The notes under the pieces: generated by a model
The model's input: only the letters and a program-made list of their open reading frames with translations
What the model was told of the DNA's origin: nothing
Databases searched by the model: none
In this document: positions 1 through 5,020 of the stretch, in pieces
Position numbering within the stretch: position 1 is the stretch's first letter
Layout: each line of letters opens with the position of its first letter
Origin: an uncultured Magnetococcales bacterium
Lineage (GTDB): Bacteria > Pseudomonadota > Magnetococcia > Magnetococcales > Magnetaquicoccaceae
DNA length: 5,020 bases
Reading direction: 5' to 3'
NCBI GenBank assembly: GCA_903913345.1
Contig: CAIWLA010000253.1
Location: 1 to 5,020 of the forward strand
Position numbers and translations under genes: made by a program

Positions 1-643
1 GACCGCCCCCCAGCAACAGCTCCCAGAACCGGGTCAATGGCGAATAAAAATCCGCGACAAGGTTCCGGTTTGCCTCAACGAGGCTCCATGACAACGAGGC
101 GACCAGCAGCGAAAACAGCGGCCAGGCAAAGGATCGACTCTTGCGCCACCACCACAACAGGACGGGCGGCCACACCAGATAAAACTGCTCCTCGATCCCC
201 AGCGACCACAGATGCAGCAAAGGCTTGGTCTCCGCCGCATTGTCAAAATAACCCGCCTCCTGCCAGTAGACCCAGTTGCTGACAAACCCCGCCCCCCCGG
301 CCACATGCCTGGCCAACTGTTTGTATTCACTGGCCGTCAGCACCACCCAACCGGCCACCCAGCAAAAAGACAAAATGAGGGCCAGCGCGGGAAATATTCG
401 CCGGATCCGTCTGGCATAAAAATGGCTCAGACGAAACCGCCCCTCATCCGTTTCACGCACAATCAAACCGGTGATCAGGTAACCGGAGATCACAAAAAAG
501 AGATCAACCCCCACAAACCCACCAGGGAGCGCGAAGGGAAAGGCATGAAAGATCACCACAGCCAAGACGGCAATGGCGCGCAATCCATCAATGTCCGCCC
601 GGTATCCCATGCCAACTGGATGGTCTGACTGTGGTAGAGACAT
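1..643 (-). CDS. Acyltransferase 3 family membrane protein (OafA/YrhL type), 3' end beyond the left edge
   Basis: Integral-membrane O-acyltransferase of the acyltransferase-3 family. Members move acetyl or other acyl groups onto surface sugars such as LPS O-antigen, exopolysaccharide or peptidoglycan; the substrate here cannot be read. Reading the minus strand from 643 gives 214 codons without a stop. Residues 17-22 (DIDGLR) begin the domain. R22 and H33 form the family R-X10-H motif. Residues 41-55 (GGFVGVDLFFVISGY) are a hallmark helix, 78-82 (RRIRR) match the conserved arginine loop, and 144-159 (HLWSLGIEEQFYLVWP) are another signature. Hydrophobic segments lie near 23-39, 41-62, 84-104 and 156-185. 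I chose the ATG at 643 because AAGAGGA lies 5 nt upstream; the ATG at 610 has no Shine-Dalgarno. Family members run about 350-650 residues, the longer ones with a C-terminal SGNH domain, so which type this is cannot be seen. It is divergent from the diguanylate cyclase gene. Family is certain; substrate is unknown. Confidence 0.95.
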   Translation of the reverse strand, partial: MSLPQSDHPVGMGYRADIDGLRAIAVLAVVIFHAFPFALPGGFVGVDLFFVISGYLITGLIVRETDEGRFRLSHFYARRIRRIFPALALILSFCWVAGWVVLTASEYKQLARHVAGGAGFVSNWVYWQEAGYFDNAAETKPLLHLWSLGIEEQFYLVWPPVLLWWWRKSRSFAWPLFSLLVASLSWSLVEANRNLVADFYSPLTRFWELLLGGG

Positions 644-648
644 GCCAT

Positions 649-655
649 TCCTCTT
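649..655 (-). promoter_or_regulatory. Shine-Dalgarno of the acyltransferase gene
   Basis: On the minus strand this reads AAGAGGA and sits 5 nt before the ATG at 643. It decides between that start and the in-frame ATG at 610, which has no purine-rich element before it. The choice adds 11 polar residues in front of the first membrane domain. Confidence 0.7.
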
Positions 656-809
656 GCAATTCCAATCGTTCATCCCCCACGATCCCTCTTCCGGTCCGCA
701 GCAAGCCTAAAAGAGTGGACCGCCACAAAGCAAGCAAAAAAATGCTGCACCGCAAAAGATTCCGCCAACATCCCTGGAAAATCGCCTGAAAATCGGTCAG
801 AATTATCGG

Positions 810-820
810 ACATGGCATGT
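810..820. promoter_or_regulatory. Short dyad, possible operator
   Basis: ACATG and CATGT arms flank a single G (11 bp in all). The dyad lies 83 bp before the cyclase start and 7 bp from a second, stronger dyad. Five-bp arms are short enough to occur by chance, so this is only a candidate protein-binding site. Confidence 0.2.
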
Positions 821-827
821 TCATTGC

Positions 828-843
828 TTGTCTTTGAAGACAA
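828..843. promoter_or_regulatory. 16-bp dyad, possible operator
   Basis: TTGTCTT and AAGACAA form perfect 7-bp arms around a TG centre. The site lies 59 bp before the start of the diguanylate cyclase gene and about 185 bp before the acyltransferase start. It overlaps the only weak -35-like hexamer (TTGTCT). This position suits a dimeric regulator, but no regulator family can be named from it. The symmetry is seen directly; the role is inferred. Confidence 0.3.
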
Positions 844-902
844 CCGGCAACAAATTCAACCCTTTGGTCTATCAGTGAAAGACGGAACGCGGGTCACTCT
901 TT

Positions 903-2696
903 ATGCACATTAACCACAAATTGGGGTTGGGTTTTGGCACCATGGTCGGGTTGATGCTGCTCATGGCCTCCCTGGCTTGGCAAAACATGCAGACCCTTGT
1001 CCAGCAGGATGCAGACCATGACCGCCTTTCGAGCATGACTGGAACCCTTTTGGAGGCCAGACGTCAGGAGAAAAATTATCTGATACGTCATGACATGCAT
1101 TCGGCAGAGGAGGCCAGAGAGGCCATGGATCGCCTCCGTCGGATGATCCAGACCGAACGGTCGCAAGCCCTCTTTAACAAGAAGGCGATCTGGCAGGAAG
1201 CGGAAAATCTCGTTCATCGTTATCTGGACAGTTTTTGGAACGTTGTCGAAGATCGGGCAATGTCCGCTGCGGACCAGACCAAAACCATGGAGAGGGATCT
1301 GGTACCCGTGGCGCGTCGTCTGCATGACCTGCTCACGCAGCAGTCATCCGAACTGGTGGGCAAACGGCAAGACCAGATGACCTGGTCGGAGCAGTTTTTT
1401 GCCGTTTGTCTCTGCCTCGCCATACTTGTCTCGGCCATTCTGATCTTTTGGATCACCCGTTCCATTTTCTTCTCTCTGAAGCTGGGTATGGATTTTGCGG
1501 CAAAGGTGGCCTCTGGAAATTTTCACGCCCGGATGTCCACCTTTCCACAGGACGAAGTGGGCATCCTGCTGCAATCCATGCAAAAGATGGGGGAAAATCT
1601 GCAACGGATGGATGCGGACAGCCTGCAATCCCAGGCCTCGCGTCTGGCGTTAACGGCCCTCCTGGAAACCTCTCTGGAACCTCTTTCCCTGCAACAACAG
1701 CTCGAAGTGGCCCTGCACATTGTCTTGACGGTGCCCTTTCTGCACTTGAAAAACAAGGGGGCCATCCTCCTGATGGACGAACAGGATGGCCAGCTTCGGT
1801 TGGCGGCCTCCCACAACCTGGATCCCGAAATCATCTGCGCCTGCGCCGTATTGCCCCTGGGAAAATGCCTCTGTGGTCGATCCGCTGCCGAAGGAAAACT
1901 GCTGCATGCCTTTGATGGAGACAGTCGTCATGAAGTCCGCTATGCCGGGATGGATCCCCATGGTCACTATTGTGTGCCCATCCTCTCCCGCAACACGGTT
2001 CTGGGCGTCATGACCCTCTATCTGGATGCCAAACATCCCCCCAACGCGGAGGAGGAATTCTTTTTGGGCAGCATTGCCTTTACCCTTGCGGGCATCCTGG
2101 AGCGCAAACAGATGGAGGAGCGGATGCAACATTTGGCCCATCATGATCTGCTCACGGCTCTACCCAACCGGGCACTCTTTTCAGAACATTTTGCCCGTTC
2201 CCTGGCCATGGCGACCCGTGGCCAAGGCAAACTGGCCGTCATGATCGTCGATCTGGACCATTTCAAGCAGGTCAATGACACCCTTGGACACGCCGCCGGG
2301 GATGAGGTTTTGATCGTCTCCACCCAGCGCATTCGGGAATGTCTGCGGGCCTCCGACCTGGTGGCCCGCATGGGAGGGGATGAATTCGCCATCATCCTCA
2401 CCGATCTGACCCAACCCGAAGCAGCCGGTCTGGTGGCGGACAAAATTGTCCAGAATCTCTCCCAGCCCATTGTTCTGGGAAAAAACACCGCACTGGTGGG
2501 TGCCTCCATCGGTGTTGCCCTCTTTCCCGACCATGGCCGGGAGGCCGATGCTCTCCTGGCCAGTGCCGACATAGCGATGTATCAGGTCAAAAAAAGGGGG
2601 CGACACGGCTACTGCTTTGCCGATACAAGACACCCGCCTAAACCCGCAGACGATCACAAAAACCGCATCCCCCAGAATATCGAACAGGCTGTATAG
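903..2696 (+). CDS. Membrane-bound sensor diguanylate cyclase (HAMP-GAF-GGDEF)
   Basis: Inner-membrane enzyme predicted to join two GTP into cyclic di-GMP, the second messenger for the switch between motility and attachment. Domain order in 597 residues: TM1 about 7-26; periplasmic helical region 27-160, with a chemoreceptor-like patch at 52-62 (ARRQEKNYLIR); TM2 about 165-186; HAMP about 187-240 (DEVG 217-220); GAF about 255-400; GGDEF 410-575. Active-site residues look intact: D450 for metal, N458 and D459 for guanine, and GGDEF at 491-495. R482-A-S-D485 lies five residues before GGDEF and matches the product-inhibition RxxD site, so feedback inhibition is likely. No EAL phosphodiesterase domain follows; the last 22 residues are polar. 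The GAF domain is rich in Cys and His (C312, C314, C322, C324, C357; H335, H343, H353, H355). The ATG at 903 has no good Shine-Dalgarno, but a stop lies in frame at 876-878 and the TM1 context supports it. The ligand is unknown. Confidence 0.95.
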   Translation: MHINHKLGLGFGTMVGLMLLMASLAWQNMQTLVQQDADHDRLSSMTGTLLEARRQEKNYLIRHDMHSAEEAREAMDRLRRMIQTERSQALFNKKAIWQEAENLVHRYLDSFWNVVEDRAMSAADQTKTMERDLVPVARRLHDLLTQQSSELVGKRQDQMTWSEQFFAVCLCLAILVSAILIFWITRSIFFSLKLGMDFAAKVASGNFHARMSTFPQDEVGILLQSMQKMGENLQRMDADSLQSQASRLALTALLETSLEPLSLQQQLEVALHIVLTVPFLHLKNKGAILLMDEQDGQLRLAASHNLDPEIICACAVLPLGKCLCGRSAAEGKLLHAFDGDSRHEVRYAGMDPHGHYCVPILSRNTVLGVMTLYLDAKHPPNAEEEFFLGSIAFTLAGILERKQMEERMQHLAHHDLLTALPNRALFSEHFARSLAMATRGQGKLAVMIVDLDHFKQVNDTLGHAAGDEVLIVSTQRIRECLRASDLVARMGGDEFAIILTDLTQPEAAGLVADKIVQNLSQPIVLGKNTALVGASIGVALFPDHGREADALLASADIAMYQVKKRGRHGYCFADTRHPPKPADDHKNRIPQNIEQAV

Positions 2697-2734
2697 AAAA
2701 CACCTTTTGCCATCATACACCCCGATCCGGTCGA

Positions 2735-2751
2735 ACCGTTCGCACAACGGT
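2735..2751 (+). other. Small stem-loop after the diguanylate cyclase gene
   Basis: ACCGTT (2735-2740) pairs perfectly with AACGGT (2746-2751) across a 5-nt loop, 38 bp after the stop codon. No T-run follows, so it does not qualify as a standard intrinsic terminator. It could slow polymerase or protect the 3' end of the message, or mean nothing. Confidence 0.25.
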
Positions 2752-2818
2752 CGGCAACCCGTCACCATCAAAGCCTGGAAGTGACTTTTTATTACTGGGT
2801 GCGATCTCACACACACTG

Positions 2819-2827
2819 TGCTAGAGT
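2819..2827 (+). promoter_or_regulatory. Possible extended -10 promoter for erpA
   Basis: TGCTAGAGT fits the extended -10 pattern TGn followed by a hexamer matching TATAAT at four of six positions. It lies about 50 bp before the erpA start, leaving a short leader. No good -35 hexamer sits 16-18 bp upstream, so a helper regulator or chance must be considered. I see no convincing IscR-type site. Confidence 0.35.
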
Positions 2828-2862
2828 ATTCGCTTTGTGTCCCTTTGCTTTTTGCGCATACC

Positions 2863-2868
2863 AAGGAG
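2863..2868 (+). promoter_or_regulatory. Shine-Dalgarno of erpA
   Basis: AAGGAG lies 10 nt before the ATG at 2879, slightly long spacing but a strong core. It supports that start over the in-frame ATG at 2837, which would add 14 residues foreign to the family and place this site inside the coding region. Confidence 0.75.
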
Positions 2869-2878
2869 TCTCGGTGCC

Positions 2879-3232
2879 ATGCCCGTTACATTGACGACCA
2901 ATGCCGCCCACAAGTTGAATACCCTCCTCCAGGAGGAGAACAATCCCGACCTGAAGCTGCGAATTTTTGTTTCCGGGGGAGGATGTTCCGGTTTCAAATA
3001 CGGATTCACCTTCGACGAACAGGAGGATGAAGGCGATTCCGTGATTGAACAGAAAGGGGTCAAACTGTTGATCGATGCCACCTCCATCCAATACCTGAAG
3101 GGGATAGAGGTGGACTATGTGGAGGATCTCAACGGTTCCCAGTTTGTGATTAAAAATCCCAATGCGGCCAGCAGTTGCGGTTGCGGCCAATCGTTTACGC
3201 CATCGGCAGGCGGTGGTTGCGCCAACGCATAA
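2879..3232 (+). CDS. erpA: A-type iron-sulfur carrier protein ErpA
   Basis: A-type carrier that receives Fe-S clusters from the scaffold machinery and hands them to apo-proteins in the cytoplasm; in E. coli, ErpA serves isoprenoid-synthesis and respiratory enzymes. The protein is 117 residues, close to E. coli ErpA (114). The three cluster-binding cysteines are present: C36 in SGGGCSGF, and C100 and C102 in SSCGCGQSF. The stretch from NPDLKLR (22-28) through YGFTFDEQ (41-48) and [12 protein letters not shown] (78-89) follows ErpA more closely than IscA or SufA. Reading from the ATG at 2879 agrees with the upstream AAGGAG and the family N-terminus. After the last motif is a Gly-rich tail with a fourth cysteine, C114, which E. 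coli ErpA lacks. No isc or suf genes are next to it here, which is usual for erpA as a stand-alone gene. The lon gene follows on the same strand after 79 bp. Confidence 0.93.
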   Translation: MPVTLTTNAAHKLNTLLQEENNPDLKLRIFVSGGGCSGFKYGFTFDEQEDEGDSVIEQKGVKLLIDATSIQYLKGIEVDYVEDLNGSQFVIKNPNAASSCGCGQSFTPSAGGGCANA

Positions 3233-3259
3233 AAGGGTTGGACTTTAGCCTTGTTTCAC

Positions 3260-3285
3260 TCAGTGGGGGCCTCTGCCCCCACTGA
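3260..3285 (+). terminator. Perfect hairpin between erpA and lon; weak or factor-assisted terminator
   Basis: An 11-bp perfect GC-rich stem (TCAGTGGGGGC at 3260-3270 pairing with 3275-3285) closes a CTCT tetraloop, 27 bp after the erpA stop. The downstream sequence has no T tract, only a short TTT at 3296-3298, so it is not a textbook intrinsic terminator. It may stop transcription partly, mark the 3' end of the erpA message, or reduce read-through into lon. The hairpin is certain; its function is inferred. Confidence 0.6.
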
Positions 3286-3298
3286 CATGCAATCGTTT

Positions 3299-3303
3299 AA
3301 GGA
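3299..3303 (+). promoter_or_regulatory. Shine-Dalgarno of lon
   Basis: AAGGA sits 8 nt before the ATG at 3312. Another in-frame ATG at 3303 overlaps this element and therefore cannot use it, so 3312 is the better start. This also supports translation of the long acidic leader of the protein, rather than a start nearer the conserved domain. Confidence 0.65.
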
Positions 3304-3311
3304 TGGTTCCC

Positions 3312-5020
3312 ATGTCCGATAATGTTCTCTCTTCCCCCGCAGAAGTGCCCACCCACTCTGAAGATCCAGAGGCGGATGCCACGGCTGCTGCCCCCTCCAC
3401 ACGAGAGGAGAAGGCCGACGACCATCCCGTCGGCAGACCCGTTCAGGATGCCCAGCCGATGGCAGACCGGATGACCGATGATGCGACCGATGTCACCCCA
3501 CCGGCTCATCCAGAGGGGGCACTCGACGACCCGGCCACCACACCGATGGAACCGGAAGAGTTGCCCGATGATCCCCTCGCCGCACCGGTGGAAATGGAGG
3601 AGCCAATCGATGATCCCATCCCGCTCGATGATCCCATCGCCGCATCGGTGGATCCAGAGGAGGCCCACACACACCCCGACGAGGCCGCCAACGAAGCCGC
3701 CGAACAGGCTCACAAACTGCTGCCCAGCGAGTTGGTGATCTATCCCCTGGGAGGACGTCCCTTTTTTCCGGGCATGCTCACGCCCATTCAGGTGGAAGGC
3801 TCCCCCTACTACGACACCATCAAGATGGCGTTGGAATCACCCGGAAAAATGTTTGGCATTGTACTGAGCCACGCCGAAGAGGGCGACGATGTCTTTATCT
3901 CCGGCAAACTGTACCGCTTCGGCACCACGACCCGTATCATGGAATCGGTCGTCAATGAGCCGGAAAAACAGATCAAATTGTTGGCGGAAGGGCTGTCCCG
4001 CTTTGAAATTATCGGCATTGCCGATGATGGCCCGCCCATCCTCGCCATTGTCACCCACCACGACAGACCGGTCGCCCATTTTGAGCCGGATACGCTCAAA
4101 CCCTACATGTTGGCGGTGATCAGCACCCTGAAAGAGATTCTCAAATATGACTCGCTCTACCAGGAACAGGTCAAAATGTTCCTGTCACGCCATAATTTCA
4201 GCGAACCGGATCGGTTGGCCGATTTTGTCGCCTCCATGACCAGTTCCAACCGGGAAGAGTTGCAGGAGGTCCTGGAGACACTGAACGTGCGCGAGCGACT
4301 GGAAAAGGTGCTGGGACTCCTGAAAAAAGAGTTGGAAATTGTCAAGCTGCAAGACAAAATTTCCAAACAGGTCGAGGAGGGCATTTCCGAAAACCAGCGA
4401 CAATTTTTTCTGCGTGAACAACTCAAGGAGATCCAGAAGGAACTGGGCATCACCAAGGATGATCGCACCGCCGACCTGGAAAAATTCCGGGAGCGGATCA
4501 AATTGTTGACGCTGACCGAAGAGGCCACCAATAAAATAAACGATGAGATGGAAAAGCTCGCCATCCTGGAGACCGGCTCTTCGGAATATAATGTCACCCG
4601 CAACTATGTGGATTGGCTGACCAGTCTCCCCTGGGGGGTCCACTCCAAGGACAAGCTGAATATCAAGCGGGCCAGAAAGATACTGGATGAGGACCATGAT
4701 GAACTGAAAGATGTCAAGGAACGGATTCTGGAGTTTCTGGCCGTTGGCAAGCTGAAGGGCAAGATTGGTGGCTCCATCATTGTCCTGGTTGGTCCACCGG
4801 GGGTGGGCAAGACATCCATCGGTCGTTCCGTGGCGCGGGCGGTGGGCCGGGAGTTTTTTCGGTTTTCCGTGGGTGGAATGCGCGACGAAGCGGAAATCAA
4901 GGGCCATCGCCGAACCTATGTGGGGGCCATGCCGGGCAAGGTGATCCAGGCCCTGCGGTATACCAAAGTGGCCAATCCCATTTTCATGCTGGACGAGGTG
5001 GACAAGATCGGGGCCAGTTA
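3312..5020 (+). CDS. lon: ATP-dependent Lon protease with acidic N-terminal extension, 3' end beyond the right edge
   Basis: Cytoplasmic AAA+ serine protease that unfolds and degrades damaged and regulatory proteins. 569 codons are visible. Residues 1-137 are an acidic, Pro- and Ala-rich, probably disordered segment absent from E. coli Lon. The substrate-binding N domain begins near 138 (LVIYPLGGRPFFPG at 141-154). A helical linker contains NQRQFFLREQLKEIQKELG (361-379). The AAA+ module follows: Walker A GPPGVGKT at 494-501 (K500), pore loop YVGAMPG at 536-542, Walker B ending in D561-E562. Walker and pore residues are offset by about 138 from E. coli numbering, so the conserved body is collinear and the extension is a clean addition. 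The sensor motifs and the Ser-Lys protease dyad lie outside the window, so peptidase activity cannot be checked. It lies 79 bp downstream of erpA, with a hairpin between; no clear promoter or heat-shock-type element is seen in the gap. Lon identity is certain; the orthologue or paralogue question is open. Confidence 0.95.
   Translation, partial: MSDNVLSSPAEVPTHSEDPEADATAAAPSTREEKADDHPVGRPVQDAQPMADRMTDDATDVTPPAHPEGALDDPATTPMEPEELPDDPLAAPVEMEEPIDDPIPLDDPIAASVDPEEAHTHPDEAANEAAEQAHKLLPSELVIYPLGGRPFFPGMLTPIQVEGSPYYDTIKMALESPGKMFGIVLSHAEEGDDVFISGKLYRFGTTTRIMESVVNEPEKQIKLLAEGLSRFEIIGIADDGPPILAIVTHHDRPVAHFEPDTLKPYMLAVISTLKEILKYDSLYQEQVKMFLSRHNFSEPDRLADFVASMTSSNREELQEVLETLNVRERLEKVLGLLKKELEIVKLQDKISKQVEEGISENQRQFFLREQLKEIQKELGITKDDRTADLEKFRERIKLLTLTEEATNKINDEMEKLAILETGSSEYNVTRNYVDWLTSLPWGVHSKDKLNIKRARKILDEDHDELKDVKERILEFLAVGKLKGKIGGSIIVLVGPPGVGKTSIGRSVARAVGREFFRFSVGGMRDEAEIKGHRRTYVGAMPGKVIQALRYTKVANPIFMLDEVDKIGAS
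3525..3662 (+). repeat. Three imperfect 12-residue repeats in the Lon N-terminal extension
   Basis: The motif DDP-x-(T/A)(T/A)-(P/S)-(M/V)-(E/D)-x-EE occurs at residues 72-83 (3525-3560), 86-97 (3567-3602) and 106-117 (3627-3662). Copies two and three start exactly 60 nt apart and agree at most of 36 nucleotide positions, which points to duplication rather than composition alone. A partial DDP copy lies between them. Such coding repeats can expand and contract. The role is unknown; an acidic flexible tether or interaction arm is possible. Confidence 0.7.

Larger units (their letters stand above)
644..902. other. Divergent intergenic region between the acyltransferase and diguanylate cyclase genes
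   Basis: These 259 bases separate two divergently transcribed genes, so both promoters should lie here. No strong sigma-70 hexamer pair is visible on either strand. The best plus-strand candidate is TTGTCT at 828-833 with CAAATT at 851-856 (17-bp spacer), which is weak. Two short perfect dyads, at 810-820 and 828-843, are listed separately. A 78-codon minus-strand reading frame reaching from 824 into the acyltransferase start lacks a ribosome site and resembles no protein I know, so I do not call it a gene. Confidence 0.6.

Noticed and set aside
212..628. A 138-codon plus-strand frame opposite the acyltransferase
   Set aside because: The minus strand encodes unmistakable acyltransferase-3 signatures across the same bases. 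The plus frame is low-complexity and polar with no family resemblance.
661..800. A-rich patches such as AAGCAAGCAAAAAAATGC considered as an origin, AT-tract promoter or small RNA
   Set aside because: There are no iterons, DnaA-box cluster, paired hairpin and T-run, or credible promoter, so nothing supports a specific element.
588..824. A 78-codon minus-strand frame crossing the acyltransferase start
   Set aside because: It overlaps the acyltransferase start in another frame, has no Shine-Dalgarno before its ATG at 824, and its sequence shows no recognisable motif.
2735..2751. The stem-loop after the cyclase gene considered as an intrinsic terminator
   Set aside because: The 6-bp stem is short and no T tract follows, so it is listed only as a stem-loop.
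2181..2864. A 227-codon minus-strand frame opposite the GGDEF domain and the following gap
   Set aside because: Most of it is the complement of a clear GGDEF domain, and no domain or ribosome site supports it.
2837..2878. An upstream ATG that would lengthen ErpA by 14 residues
   Set aside because: The added residues do not resemble ErpA, and the AAGGAG at 2863-2868 points to the ATG at 2879.
3297..3713. A 138-codon minus-strand frame with repeated HRCG-like words opposite the lon extension
   Set aside because: Its repeats are the mirror of the DDP...EE repeats of lon. It has no ribosome site, an odd Gly/Ile/Trp composition, and the plus frame runs directly into a bona fide Lon domain.
4185..4907. 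A 240-codon minus-strand frame opposite lon
   Set aside because: It is antisense to the highly conserved N domain, linker and Walker A region of Lon and resembles no known protein. Long antisense frames are expected in GC-rich genes.

Overview
The window looks like a stretch of chromosome from a free-living, GC-rich, Gram-negative proteobacterium. The evidence is an ErpA-type A-type Fe-S carrier, a membrane-bound c-di-GMP synthase with a methyl-accepting-chemotaxis-like sensor end, an OafA-type acyltransferase and a Lon protease. I cannot place it further with confidence. A Magnetococcales-like or deltaproteobacterial-like lineage would fit the style of the proteins, but this is only an impression. 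I see no tRNA, rRNA, CRISPR array, insertion sequence or phage gene.

Layout. (1) Positions 1-643, minus strand: the first 214 codons of an integral-membrane acyltransferase-3 family protein, cut by the left edge. (2) Positions 644-902: a divergent intergenic region with two short perfect dyads and no convincing sigma-70 promoter. (3) Positions 903-2696, plus strand: a 597-residue diguanylate cyclase with the order TM, periplasmic helical sensor, TM, HAMP, GAF, GGDEF. It has an intact active site and an intact inhibitory site, and its GAF domain is unusually rich in Cys and His. (4) Positions 2697-2878: an intergenic region with a small stem-loop, a possible extended -10 promoter and a clear Shine-Dalgarno. 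(5) Positions 2879-3232: erpA, 117 residues, with all three cluster-ligand cysteines. (6) Positions 3233-3311: a short gap holding a perfect 11-bp hairpin without a T tract. (7) Positions 3312-5020: the first 569 codons of a Lon protease carrying an extra acidic, repeat-containing N-terminal segment of about 137 residues. It is cut by the right edge just after Walker B.

How the genes may work together. The acyltransferase (probably cell-surface glycan acylation) and the diguanylate cyclase (surface-attachment signalling) are divergent and could share a control region, which is inference from layout only. erpA and lon are co-directional with a 79-bp gap. They could be partly co-transcribed, or separated by the hairpin. 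Fe-S delivery and ATP-dependent proteolysis are both housekeeping and stress functions, but nothing in the sequence proves a functional link.

Most of the window is ordinary core genome. The features most worth a second look are the acidic repeat extension on Lon, the Cys/His-rich GAF domain, and the dyads in the divergent promoter region.
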